Source of the DNA: UBA583 sp964429995
GTDB taxonomy: Archaea > Nanobdellota > Nanobdellia > Woesearchaeales > UBA583
Direction: 5' to 3'
NCBI GenBank assembly: GCA_964429995.1
Contig: CAYSDY010000009.1
Coordinates: 1 to 25,839 of the forward strand
Length of the DNA: 25,839 bases
Shown: piece after piece, positions 7,689-16,001 of the stretch
How positions within the stretch are numbered: position 1 is the first letter of the stretch
Layout: every line of letters starts with the position of its first letter
Position numbers and translations under genes: made by a program
The notes under the pieces: generated by a model
What the model was told of the DNA's origin: nothing
The model's input: the letters and a program-made list of their open reading frames with translations, nothing else
The model's database searches: none

Positions 7689-10331
7689 TTAATCATAACG
7701 TTCTTTACATATGGATTTATAATCACAAAAATCACAATTAAATTTAGAAGGTTTTGCACTAAATCTTTCCTGTTCAATATCATTTATTATTTCAGAAATC
7801 TGAATTCCTATTTTTTCATGGTCTATATCTTTCCATTCAACTTCAATCATAACATCAAATAAGACATACCAAAGTATTAGTTTTTTAGGATAAACTCCAA
7901 ACAATTCTTTTACAGCATTAGCATAAACAAACAACTGAATATCCTGTTTTATATCAACATTGCTCATCATTGTACCTGATGTCTTGTAATCAACAATGAC
8001 ATAAGAATTATCCTCTTTTTCTATCCTATCAATAATTCCATAAATTTTTTTACCCATAAAATTAATATTAAATGTTTTTTCAAGACCCACTATAACCTTT
8101 TTATTTTTCATATTAATAGCATGTTCTTTCTTTATAAATTTTGAAATAAGGTCAATTCCTTTTTCAAAATACTCTTTTTCTTGCAAAACACTTTCATATC
8201 CTTTACTGACCCAACCAGATTTAAATAATTTTATTGCAACAGGAAAAACCTGCTCATACGTTTTTTCATTTAAATCTACAACAATCTTTTCTAACACAGA
8301 ATGAACAGAAATTCCAAAATCAAAAAAATGTTTAGGTAAAGAGGGTATCTTATAAATATATGAGTACATGTATTTTTTAGGACACGATTTATATGTTTTA
8401 AGTTGCGAAACTGAATAAACCATACTTTGCGGTTTTATTTTAAATTTTTTTAAATTTAAGTCTTCACTTCCATTTATTTTGTTTTTATAAAATTTAATTT
8501 TTTCAATTGTTTCAGAATCAAAAGATAATAAACTATTATCATTTAAAAAAACTGACTTATATACTCTATATGCCTGTTCAAACTTTTCACTGTTTTGTTT
8601 AAATACAGCATCATTGATATCTGAAGCAATCTCTTTTAATACTTGCTCTTTTTTGTTTAATTTTAATTCAAAAACATTATTTTGCAAATCTTTTTTAAAA
8701 GCAAAATTATCTTTCAAATCCTCAAAAATCAACATCATTTTTTTATTGAAAGAATCTTGTTTCTTAAGATATACAACCTCAAGTTTTAACTTTTTTAAAT
8801 TAATCATATCATCAATCAAATCTAAAAATTGGGCTTGAGAAGAACAATATCCTTCTTTAAAAGAATAACTCGATTGGTTTGCATAAGAAATATACACCCT
8901 GTCATAATCCTTAATGTTAAAAAAATCTTTTGGCATTGCTATATCAATATCAATTAAATCATCAACATCTATTTTAGCATTAATCATGTCAGAAACATTG
9001 TTAAAAAAATCATTTATTTTTCTTAAATCATATCCTCTTTTTTTACAAATAGAAACATTCTGCATAAAATTACTTATACTAAAAAAATCTATTTTATCTA
9101 AACACACAGAATTATTATCAAGCAAATTAAATGTTTTTATTATTTTATCAATTAAAATATCCACTGGAAAATTATCTTTTTTATCAATTATACTTGATAT
9201 TTTATTACATATATTTTTTAATGATAAATTCTCGCAATCAAACAAAGATAAGCTTAAAATGTCACTATCATTTGTAATAATTTCCCAAATTGATTTGTTT
9301 TTAGCCTTTGCAATACGATATATGCTTCTTATTGAACATTCTGATATCAAAGCCTCTTTAAATAATTCAAAAAAAAAAATATCAGAATTTTTAACAGAAT
9401 CACACAACCTGCAATAATCAATTATCTTAGAAACATAAGAATTTTTTAATATATTGTATGAAAATACGTTTGCTTTTATATTTTCAGATTTTAAAAAATC
9501 AAAAACAGAATGTGAACAAAAAATATCAGGAACAATTACAAGTATTTTTTTATCTTGATTTTCTAAAATATTTTTTAGCAAGTAATACTTAAAGGAATAT
9601 TCATTATCACTTTCAACAAGAAAAGGTTTAGAATTATCATTTTTTAAATAATCACCATCATTACAAATATCTAAAATTTCTATTTCTGAAAAAATCTTTG
9701 AACTAAAAAAAACTCTAGCAATATCATCTGATTTTACACATTCTGAATAATTTTCAAAAAATATGTACTTTTTACAATTAATAGTTTCATATATTTTAAG
9801 AACAACAATCCTATCAATCTCATCAAGCATCGACACAGATTCAAAAAAAATATATTTTTCAGATAAAAAGGAAAACAAGTTGCTATTATCATTCATTAAA
9901 AACATTTTGTAAACATCTATCTTATCTTTTAAACTATTATCATGTTTATATTTTTCAATAAATTCATAAATATTAACAACATCCTGTTTCAAATTTTCAT
10001 CATTTTTAAAATCATAAAATTCATGTTTTATATTTTCTTTTTGTAATGTTCTTAATTCTAAAAAAAGATTTATTATACTTTTTTTATAATTTTTAGGTTC
10101 AATAGATAAACCCAAATCTTCATAATGTTCAATAAGATAATCAATAAGAATTCTATCATCAACATATTCTATCCCAATAAAAAAATTTTCAATCAAATTT
10201 AAAAAAAAATTATCATAAGAAAAAAAACAAAAATTCTCATCATTTATGTGTAATAAACACTCTTTTTTAAAAGAAGAAGAAATCCCAAAAACAACAACAT
10301 TTCCTTTAGCATTAAAAATACGGTTAAGCAT
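7689..10331 (-). CDS. AddB/Cas4-like PD-(D/E)XK nuclease with a four-cysteine iron-sulfur motif
   Basis: An 880-residue protein whose last 250 residues are a RecB-family nuclease. The first Cys is C650 (SCPKKYMYSY), then H677 in FGISVHSVLEKI, the metal ligand D768 in GIIDRIE, the core VIVDYKTSG (D781, K783), QDIQLFVYANA, and the closing CDFCDYKSIC (C866, C869, C875). The split four-cysteine arrangement around the nuclease core is the 4Fe-4S signature of AddB and Cas4. The long N-terminal part resembles an AddB-type inactive helicase in layout, but where a Walker A loop would lie there is GISSSFKKEC, lacking GKT/S, so ATP binding there is unlikely. AddB normally works with an AddA helicase in DNA break processing; none is adjacent. 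The start is the ATG at 10331, with TTTATAAA 26 bases upstream; a TTG five codons earlier is the alternative. Confidence 0.75.
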   Translation of the reverse strand: MLNRIFNAKGNVVVFGISSSFKKECLLHINDENFCFFSYDNFFLNLIENFFIGIEYVDDRILIDYLIEHYEDLGLSIEPKNYKKSIINLFLELRTLQKENIKHEFYDFKNDENLKQDVVNIYEFIEKYKHDNSLKDKIDVYKMFLMNDNSNLFSFLSEKYIFFESVSMLDEIDRIVVLKIYETINCKKYIFFENYSECVKSDDIARVFFSSKIFSEIEILDICNDGDYLKNDNSKPFLVESDNEYSFKYYLLKNILENQDKKILVIVPDIFCSHSVFDFLKSENIKANVFSYNILKNSYVSKIIDYCRLCDSVKNSDIFFFELFKEALISECSIRSIYRIAKAKNKSIWEIITNDSDILSLSLFDCENLSLKNICNKISSIIDKKDNFPVDILIDKIIKTFNLLDNNSVCLDKIDFFSISNFMQNVSICKKRGYDLRKINDFFNNVSDMINAKIDVDDLIDIDIAMPKDFFNIKDYDRVYISYANQSSYSFKEGYCSSQAQFLDLIDDMINLKKLKLEVVYLKKQDSFNKKMMLIFEDLKDNFAFKKDLQNNVFELKLNKKEQVLKEIASDINDAVFKQNSEKFEQAYRVYKSVFLNDNSLLSFDSETIEKIKFYKNKINGSEDLNLKKFKIKPQSMVYSVSQLKTYKSCPKKYMYSYIYKIPSLPKHFFDFGISVHSVLEKIVVDLNEKTYEQVFPVAIKLFKSGWVSKGYESVLQEKEYFEKGIDLISKFIKKEHAINMKNKKVIVGLEKTFNINFMGKKIYGIIDRIEKEDNSYVIVDYKTSGTMMSNVDIKQDIQLFVYANAVKELFGVYPKKLILWYVLFDVMIEVEWKDIDHEKIGIQISEIINDIEQERFSAKPSKFNCDFCDYKSICKERYD

Positions 10332-10357
10332 AGTTAAATTTATCAAATTATTTGATT

Positions 10358-10365
10358 TTTATAAA
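10358..10365 (-). promoter_or_regulatory. TATA box of the AddB-like nuclease gene
   Basis: Perfect TTTATAAA, 26 bases before the ATG at 10331. The spacing fits that ATG better than the upstream TTG. Confidence 0.5.
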
Positions 10366-10384
10366 TTTTAACCTTTTTTTTGTT

Positions 10385-12169
10385 TTATAAACCCCATAAT
10401 GAATTTTCTTTTCTCATAACATCGGCAAGTTCTTTTAAAACATTTTTTTCTTCTTTTGAAAGAAGATCTGCATTTTTCTTAAGATTCTTAAAATTTTCTT
10501 CTCCCATAAAAGAAAAAAGCAAACTATCTTCCTGTGCATGTCTTCCTACAACAAGATTATCAACAGCTATAGCAGCACTTTTGTTTTCAGAAAGCTCCTT
10601 TAAAAATTTATCATTATCCTTTATAGTCTTAACACAACCAACCTTTTTCCCATATTCAGTAACAAGAACAGCATTCTGTCTAAGAGTACCAGCAAGAACC
10701 TCAACTCCAACAACTGCAGGAGAAGATACTCTAAAAATACATCCTTTAACTATTTTTATTTTAAAAGGCATAATTAAACTTTCAAGCTTTTTCCTGTTGA
10801 TTTCAAGTTCTTTATCTTTTATCCATGATACAGAATCTTCAACAAGCTTGTATATTATTTCATGTGATATTATACTAACACCATATTCTTTTGCAAGTAC
10901 CGTTATTTCTGAATCAATTTTTTGTGAAAAATTTATTATTAATGCATTTTTAGGATTCTTTTCAAGATCAGCAGAAACATCTATAATGTCTTTTTTTGTA
11001 ACCTTACCTATCAATGCTTTTCGTACAGGAACATTTTGTTCTGAAAGTATATTTATCAGTGCTTCAATAGATCCTAAAGTATCAGCCTTTATCAATACTC
11101 CTTCTGAATCATTTAACATACTAACATCTATTTTCTCTTTTTCCAGTTCTCTTATATAAAAATCAACATCTTTGTCAGAAGCATTAGGCCTTAATGTAAT
11201 TATAGGCATTCCTGCTTTTATATCATCAAAATCAGGACATGCAAGTTTTATTCCTGCAGCAGCATGAATCTGTTTTATCGTCTTAAACTTTGTTGAAGAA
11301 TCTCTGATTTCCTTTAATTCATTAGGCTTAAGTATACTTTTAAGTCTTGATTTTTTAACACCATCTGTATCAAGTGCAAGTACAATATCATCTGTTTGCA
11401 TAACACCATCATATAATATAACATCAATTGTTTTCCCAAGACCAACATAATCCTTAACTTCAAGAATGACTCCTTTTGATATCTGCTCATTCTGAATAGT
11501 CAATTTTTTCTCCATATATTTTTGTGTTAGTCCAACCAGTGTTGTAAGTAATTCTTTAACACCTTCTCCAGTCTTTGCAGAAATAGGAACAATTGCTATC
11601 TTTTTGGTAAAATCCTCTATTCTATCATATCTGTCGCTATCAATGCCATATTCAGAAATTTTTGCAACAAGTTCATAAACTTTTTCTTCTAATCTATATT
11701 GAATTTCCTGATTCTGATTTAAAATATTTTCTTTAAGTGGTTTAGATGGATTTGAAATCCATCCATAAATATTATCCATTTTATTAGCAGCAAGTATAAA
11801 AGGAGTTTTCATGGATTTTAATATTTCAAGAGCTTCAATTGTCTGAGGTTTAAAGCCCTCATTTATATCAACAACAAGAATACCTATATCAGATATAGAT
11901 CCTCCTCTTTTTCTTAAGGAAGTAAATGCCTTATGACCAGGTGTATCAATAAATAACAAACCAGGAATTTTAACCATCTCTTCTTTTATAACTCCTTTAA
12001 CTATTTTTAATACATCTTGCCTAGGAACTTCAGTTGCACCTATGTGTTGAGTAATTCCTCCTGCCTCTTTTGTTATAAGCTTACTTTTTCTTATAAAATC
12101 AAGCAGAGAAGTCTTACCATGGTCAACATGACCAAGCACAGAAATAATCGGTTGTCTAAGATATGCCAT
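10385..12169 (-). CDS. infB: Translation initiation factor IF-2 / aIF5B
   Basis: A 594-residue GTPase that promotes subunit joining and initiator tRNA placement at the end of translation initiation. GTP-binding motifs are all present: GHVDHGKT (13-20), the switch I region with GGITQHIGA, DTPGHKAF (75-82), NKMD (129-132) and SAKTGEG (about 198-204). They are followed by the beta-barrel domain II, the IF-2 domain III and a C-terminal barrel (VVGVEVLAGTL). The length and lack of a long N-terminal extension match the archaeal aIF5B form rather than bacterial IF-2. The ATG at 12169 is preferred over a TTG two codons upstream because the family starts right before the P-loop strand. It diverges from the PAP2 gene, and the two share a 68-base upstream region. 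Confidence 0.97.
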   Translation of the reverse strand: MAYLRQPIISVLGHVDHGKTSLLDFIRKSKLITKEAGGITQHIGATEVPRQDVLKIVKGVIKEEMVKIPGLLFIDTPGHKAFTSLRKRGGSISDIGILVVDINEGFKPQTIEALEILKSMKTPFILAANKMDNIYGWISNPSKPLKENILNQNQEIQYRLEEKVYELVAKISEYGIDSDRYDRIEDFTKKIAIVPISAKTGEGVKELLTTLVGLTQKYMEKKLTIQNEQISKGVILEVKDYVGLGKTIDVILYDGVMQTDDIVLALDTDGVKKSRLKSILKPNELKEIRDSSTKFKTIKQIHAAAGIKLACPDFDDIKAGMPIITLRPNASDKDVDFYIRELEKEKIDVSMLNDSEGVLIKADTLGSIEALINILSEQNVPVRKALIGKVTKKDIIDVSADLEKNPKNALIINFSQKIDSEITVLAKEYGVSIISHEIIYKLVEDSVSWIKDKELEINRKKLESLIMPFKIKIVKGCIFRVSSPAVVGVEVLAGTLRQNAVLVTEYGKKVGCVKTIKDNDKFLKELSENKSAAIAVDNLVVGRHAQEDSLLFSFMGEENFKNLKKNADLLSKEEKNVLKELADVMRKENSLWGL

Positions 12170-12207
12170 TTTCAAATAATAAAACTACTAATAGTAATTA
12201 AAATAAA

Positions 12208-12215
12208 TTTATAAA
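12208..12215. promoter_or_regulatory. Palindromic TATA box in the divergent infB/PAP2 promoter region
   Basis: TTTATAAA is identical on both strands. It lies 22 bases before the plus-strand PAP2 start, good leaderless spacing, and 38 bases before the infB ATG, which would give infB a short leader unless it uses a second AT-rich box closer in. Confidence 0.45.
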
Positions 12216-12237
12216 ACATTAGGTTTGAATCATATTA

Positions 12238-12702
12238 ATGATTAAAAAAATAATTGAACAAGAAACAAAAAGATTCTTTAAACAGATAGGAACAATTGCA
12301 AGTTATTATGTGTTTTTATTATTAACACTTTTTTTTTATGCAATGGGACATAAAAAACTGTCTTTAAGACTTATTGTAGGATTTTTTATAATAGAAATTT
12401 CTATAACAATTATTCGTTTTATATATTTTAAGGAAAGACCTTGCAAAAAACCTTACTCAAATATATTTGAAAAAATAAACGCATCTTCATTTCCATCTGG
12501 TCATAGCAGTAGAATAGTTTTTTTAATGCTAAATCTTATAACATTAAATAATTCACTGCTATTCATATCTTTTTGTATAATAGTTATGTTTCTTGTAACT
12601 TTTTCAAGATACTATAACCAAAGACATTACATCCTTGACATATTAGGGGGTTACATATTAGGTTTTACAGTAAGCGCAATCTGTTTTATGATAATATTGT
12701 AA
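12238..12702 (+). CDS. PAP2-family membrane phosphatase
   Basis: A 154-residue integral membrane protein with the complete PAP2 catalytic signature: R60-x6-R67-P68 (motif 1), PSGH at 86-89 (motif 2) and S123-R124-x5-H130-x3-D134 (motif 3). In this family the second histidine attacks the phosphate and the first acts as acid/base. Four to five hydrophobic helices are visible. Substrates in this superfamily include phosphatidic acid and polyprenyl pyrophosphates; in an archaeon, recycling of a dolichyl or undecaprenyl-like carrier for glycosylation is a reasonable guess, but the sequence does not settle it. It is the only plus-strand gene in the first 16 kb and converges on ftsY with a 26-base gap. 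Confidence 0.9.
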   Translation: MIKKIIEQETKRFFKQIGTIASYYVFLLLTLFFYAMGHKKLSLRLIVGFFIIEISITIIRFIYFKERPCKKPYSNIFEKINASSFPSGHSSRIVFLMLNLITLNNSLLFISFCIIVMFLVTFSRYYNQRHYILDILGGYILGFTVSAICFMIIL

Positions 12703-12728
12703 AAAAAGGCAAGAAAAATAACCTAAAA

Positions 12729-13937
12729 TTAATCATCAAACAACTTGTTCGATATTTCCTGTGCATCAAACTTAACAAGATCACTATATCCTTGACCATT
12801 TCCCAGATAATATATAGGCTTTTTAATACTATAAGCTGCACTAACTACAGAACCTGGTTTTTCATCAGTATCAACTTTTGTAAGTATTATTCCAGATATA
12901 TTTACAATCTTATCAAACAATTCTATTTGATCAATAAGATCATTTCCAGAAACACTATCACCTATAAAAAGATTTATGTCTGGATTTAATATTCTATGAA
13001 CCTTAAAAAGTTCATTCATAAGATTAGCATTATTTGGCATTCTTCCTGCTGTATCAACAATAACAACATCTATTTTTTTTGATCTTGCATGTTCAACTGT
13101 ATCATAAGCAACAGCAGCAGGATCACTACCCATTTGATGTTTTATCATCTTAAATCCAAGTTTTTTACTATGTTCTTCTAATTGATCTATTGCACCTGCT
13201 CTAAAAGTATCAGAAGCAGAAACAACAACACTAAGATTATTTTCCTTAAGAAGATGAACTATCTTAGCAATCGTTGTAGTTTTACCTGTTCCATTAACAC
13301 CAACAATCAATATCTTTGCAACATTACCTTCTTCCTTTATTTTTTTAAGTAAAACAAGCATGTCAGATTCTCTACTTTTTAGCACCTTGTATGTTTCACT
13401 AATCATAACCTGTTTTATTTTTTCATTAAGAGAAAATCTATTAAAGCTATTCCCAACAACAACTTTTTCAAGTTCATCACGTATTTTTTGTACAATATCA
13501 TATGCAATATTTATCTCAAGTAAAAAAATTTCAAGATCAATCCAAATTTTATCAAAATCAGAGTTTTTTATGTTTTTTTTAATAAGACTAAACCCTGTAT
13601 CCTGTTTTGCTAAAGGCTCTTTATTATCTAAAACAACTTCTTCTGATAACTTTTCTGTATCATTTTCATCTACTTTTTCATCTTTCTTCTTAAAAATAGA
13701 TTCTAAAAATCCCTTTTTTTTTGTCTTATCATTAGATTTTTGCACAATATCATTATTTTCAATAACAACTTCTTCTGATTTTATATCATCTACCTGTACA
13801 TCTTGTTCTAATTCATTATCTAAAACAGGAATATCAACTGATTCGTGTACATTCTCTTTGTTATCTTTTTCTTCATCAAATATTTTTTCAGATTTTGAAA
13901 AAACACTTTTAAGCTTACCTTTTATCTTATCAAACAT
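12729..13937 (-). CDS. ftsY: Signal recognition particle receptor FtsY
   Basis: A 402-residue SRP GTPase that docks ribosome-SRP complexes at the membrane. The first 120 residues are a highly acidic/basic low-complexity A domain, common in FtsY. The N domain helices follow, then the G domain: GVNGTGKTTT (from 213), DTFRAGAIDQL (from 243), DTAGRM (295-300), TKVD (353-356) and a final GxGQ-type GNGQGYSDL loop. All catalytic motifs are intact. The ATG at 13937 (MFDKIKGKL) is preferred; a TTG two codons upstream is possible. Its partners in targeting and translocation, NAC and Sec61-beta, are encoded 1.5-2 kb upstream on the same strand. Confidence 0.97.
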   Translation of the reverse strand: MFDKIKGKLKSVFSKSEKIFDEEKDNKENVHESVDIPVLDNELEQDVQVDDIKSEEVVIENNDIVQKSNDKTKKKGFLESIFKKKDEKVDENDTEKLSEEVVLDNKEPLAKQDTGFSLIKKNIKNSDFDKIWIDLEIFLLEINIAYDIVQKIRDELEKVVVGNSFNRFSLNEKIKQVMISETYKVLKSRESDMLVLLKKIKEEGNVAKILIVGVNGTGKTTTIAKIVHLLKENNLSVVVSASDTFRAGAIDQLEEHSKKLGFKMIKHQMGSDPAAVAYDTVEHARSKKIDVVIVDTAGRMPNNANLMNELFKVHRILNPDINLFIGDSVSGNDLIDQIELFDKIVNISGIILTKVDTDEKPGSVVSAAYSIKKPIYYLGNGQGYSDLVKFDAQEISNKLFDD

Positions 13938-13980
13938 TTTCAAACAGATTGTAATAATTTTATTTTATGGTAAAAGATAG

Positions 13981-14002
13981 TTTTTCAAAACACTTTGAAA
14001 AA
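13981..14002. terminator. Perfect 9-bp inverted repeat between minD-like and ftsY, possible terminator
   Basis: TTTTTCAAA and TTTGAAAAA pair around a 4-base ACAC loop. On the minus strand it lies about 50 bases past the MinD-like stop, after several T-rich tracts, and just upstream of ftsY. T tracts are the usual archaeal termination signal, so termination of the MinD-like transcript is plausible; a regulatory site for ftsY is an alternative. Confidence 0.35.
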
Positions 14003-14053
14003 ACCCTCTAAAAAAAATAAAAAAACATATTTTAAAAATTTTATGAATTAAAA

Positions 14054-14836
14054 TTAAAATCCCATGCTTCTTAGTATATTTCTTAAAAAGGAATTTTCTT
14101 TTTCAAGCTCTTCAACCTGACGCTGGTACTTTCCTAAATGAACTCTTTTTGCAAGGTGATGATACTGGACAGCTGTAGAAGAGTTTGGTTTTAAGTGAAC
14201 TATTGGCTTTTTCTTATAAAGTGCAACACGCATATTCTTATCATCCTCTATAACAGAAGTTATAGGTGTTTCAAGCAACCCTTCTATCGCTCTAAATCCA
14301 AGATCAAAATTATCTCTTCTTGCTTTGTTAAGTACTATGCCTTTAACAGGAATTCCAATTTCTCTAGCCAAAGTTACAACCTTAAAAGCATCAGTTACAG
14401 CTGGTAATTCTGGATTTGTAACAAGTATTATCTCATCTGCATTCTTCAATATAGAAATCGCTTCATTTCCAAGTCCTGCAGCACTATCAACTATCACAAA
14501 ATCACACATTTCCTTTAAATCATCAAAAACCTTTTTAAGTTTTCTTGAATTTATTTCAGAAAAGCTTCTAACAGAAAGTGAACCAGGAACAAGTTTAAAC
14601 CCTAAAGGATGTATGTATATGCAATCCTTAAGAACAGCATCCCCTCTTAACACATCATTTAATGTTATAGGAAATTTTGTAAGACCCAAATGCAATCCAA
14701 CATTAGGTGTTGTAAGATTTCCATCAACCAATATGACATTTTTTCCTTGTTTTGCCAATGCAGTTGCTAAATTTACACTTGTAGTGGTTTTTCCAACTCC
14801 TCCCTTACCTGAAGAAATTACTATTAATTTACCCAT
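14054..14836 (-). CDS. MinD/ParA-family ATPase
   Basis: A 260-residue P-loop ATPase with the deviant Walker A motif KGGVGKTTT (11-19), the switch I region VDGNLTTPNVGLHLG (37-51) and the Walker B-like FVIVDSAAGLGNEA (113-126). The order and spacing match archaeal MinD proteins, which dimerise on ATP and position structures at the membrane or on other proteins. The C-terminal 30 residues are a charged helix (RQVEELEKENSFLRNIL) ending RSMGF, which might serve as a coiled coil or membrane-binding tail. No MinC/MinE or ParB gene is adjacent, so the cargo is unknown. A TATAAAAA box 20 bases upstream indicates its own promoter. Confidence 0.92.
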   Translation of the reverse strand: MGKLIVISSGKGGVGKTTTSVNLATALAKQGKNVILVDGNLTTPNVGLHLGLTKFPITLNDVLRGDAVLKDCIYIHPLGFKLVPGSLSVRSFSEINSRKLKKVFDDLKEMCDFVIVDSAAGLGNEAISILKNADEIILVTNPELPAVTDAFKVVTLAREIGIPVKGIVLNKARRDNFDLGFRAIEGLLETPITSVIEDDKNMRVALYKKKPIVHLKPNSSTAVQYHHLAKRVHLGKYQRQVEELEKENSFLRNILRSMGF

Positions 14837-14856
14837 GTAAAATAAATAGAAAAAAG

Positions 14857-14864
14857 TTTTTATA
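14857..14864 (-). promoter_or_regulatory. TATA box of the MinD-like gene
   Basis: TATAAAAA on the minus strand, 20 bases before the ATG at 14836. Confidence 0.45.
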
Positions 14865-14889
14865 TGTAATTATAACCACACAATAGTTG

Positions 14890-15375
14890 TTAAAAATTAT
14901 TTTTAAAACTACCAAGCCCTACACAAACATTTTTAAGATTTTCATAAAAATTAAGCAATTTACTTATGTTTATGATATATTCAGAACCATCAAGATAAGA
15001 CACCATGCAAAGATTTTTCCTATACTCTCCTATACATTCAAAATCAGACATTAAAAGTCTTTTCAATAAAAAATAATCAGAAAGATCCAAATCCAATCCA
15101 TTCATAAGAAAGCCCTCTTTCAATATTTTTATTCTATCAAGTACATTATTAGCCTCTATTGTTTCATCATCTATAAATATCCGATATGCAACACCAAAAA
15201 ACTGTTCATAACCATTAACTATAGTCTCCATTACTTTTTTTAGCATTTCTGTGGTTCTTGTAAATTTACACGAAACATATATCATATGCTCTATGGAATT
15301 AAGATGCCTGTTAAGCACTCTTATATCCTCGTTTATCAAGCCAATATCCATTTCCATCTTAAAATTGTTAATCAC
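14890..15375 (-). CDS. Unrecognised protein coupled to NAC
   Basis: A protein of about 155-161 residues with no recognised domain, signal peptide or membrane helix. It is mostly predicted helical with a short strand region (VAYRIFIDDETIEA) and has three or four cysteines not arranged as a metal site. The open frame begins with a GTG at 15375 that overlaps the end of the NAC gene by 8 bases; ATG codons at 15357 and 15351 are alternatives. The tight overlap places it in the Sec61-beta/NAC operon, so a role near the ribosome or translocon is a guess from position only. Confidence 0.6.
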   Translation of the reverse strand: MINNFKMEMDIGLINEDIRVLNRHLNSIEHMIYVSCKFTRTTEMLKKVMETIVNGYEQFFGVAYRIFIDDETIEANNVLDRIKILKEGFLMNGLDLDLSDYFLLKRLLMSDFECIGEYRKNLCMVSYLDGSEYIINISKLLNFYENLKNVCVGLGSFKNNF

Positions 15376-15706
15376 TTAAATCAATAATAGCTTGAGCTAT
15401 ATCTCCTTTTGATTGCTTAAGTGCTGATTTTGCAACATCTTTTGAAACACCTGTTCTAGAACTGACCAACTCAATATCCTCATCACTTATCTGAACATTT
15501 ACAACAACATCTTCTTCAACAAAATCTCCAGAAACCTGAAATGTAACATCTCCTCTCATACTGATCTGTTGAACAGAAGGTGATTTGAATCTAAAAATTT
15601 TCTCAGGCGTTGTTATTATAACCTCAACTGCCGACAAATCCTGTGAAGATATGCCCATCTGACGCATCATAGCCTTCATCTGCCTAGGATCTACACCGGG
15701 AATCAT
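15368..15706 (-). CDS. nac: Archaeal nascent polypeptide-associated complex protein (NAC, alpha type)
   Basis: A 112-residue protein that binds nascent chains at the ribosomal tunnel exit; the archaeal form works as a homodimer. The N-terminus has the family start MIPGVDPRQMKAMMRQMGI, then the NAC beta-barrel (VEVIITTPEKIFRFKSPSV to about residue 68) and a C-terminal UBA domain (IELVSSRTGVSKDVAKSAL, ending GDIAQAIIDLSD). Length and domain order match the archaeal family. Its ATG overlaps the stop of the Sec61-beta gene as ATGA, and a coupled unknown gene follows. Confidence 0.95.
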   Translation of the reverse strand: MIPGVDPRQMKAMMRQMGISSQDLSAVEVIITTPEKIFRFKSPSVQQISMRGDVTFQVSGDFVEEDVVVNVQISDEDIELVSSRTGVSKDVAKSALKQSKGDIAQAIIDLSD

Positions 15707-15870
15707 TTTAACGTCTTAAATAAAATCCAAATAAAAAACACAACAGCCAAAGAAAAATACACAACAAACTTTGGTCCAAAATCAAATTTGGTCTTATAAG
15801 AACTTGAAACACCACCTATCAATCCTCCCTGTCCAGAAGGTAAATTCACAGTCGTTTTCTTCCCCATCAT
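15703..15870 (-). CDS. secG: Sec61-beta / SecG subunit of the protein translocase (small gene)
   Basis: A 55-residue open frame on the minus strand. The N-terminal half contains the hallmark PSGQGGLIGG, matching the PSSGAGLIRY-type motif of archaeal/eukaryotic Sec61-beta, then a short polar linker (SSYKTKFDFGPKF) and one C-terminal membrane helix (VVYFSLAVVFFIWILF) followed by KTLK. This tail-anchored layout and length fit the beta subunit of the SecYE channel. Its TGA overlaps the NAC start as ATGA, so the two are translated together. Two consecutive ATGs open the gene; the TTTATATA box at 15890-15897 fits either. The gene is short enough to be missed by automated calling. Confidence 0.88.
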   Translation of the reverse strand: MMGKKTTVNLPSGQGGLIGGVSSSYKTKFDFGPKFVVYFSLAVVFFIWILFKTLK

Positions 15871-15889
15871 ATTTACTAATTCTTTTTTG

Positions 15890-15897
15890 TATATAAA
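15890..15897 (-). promoter_or_regulatory. TATA box of the secG-NAC operon
   Basis: TTTATATA on the minus strand, 19 bases before the first ATG and 22 before the second ATG of the Sec61-beta gene. Confidence 0.55.
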
Positions 15898-16001
15898 GAT
15901 TTGTAGAAAAAAGACAAATATGATATTTTAAGCAAATATCCAAACAATGAGTAAAAAAAGAAGTTTATAAAATTTAAAATCCATTACATATTAGAACAAA
16001 A

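Noticed and set aside
10380..11159. Plus-strand open frame of 259 codons antisense to infB
   Set aside because: It lies wholly opposite a well conserved infB coding region, its Ser/Phe-rich translation has no family features, and it has no start context; it is a shadow of infB codon usage.
12167..13943. Shared TTTGAAAATG at the starts of infB and ftsY as a possible regulatory motif
   Set aside because: Only two occurrences, both A/T-rich and at start codons; other genes lack it, so chance is sufficient.
13360..13980. Plus-strand open frame of 206 codons antisense to ftsY
   Set aside because: It mirrors the acidic low-complexity N-terminal region of FtsY and gives a Ser/Phe-rich composition typical of antisense shadows.
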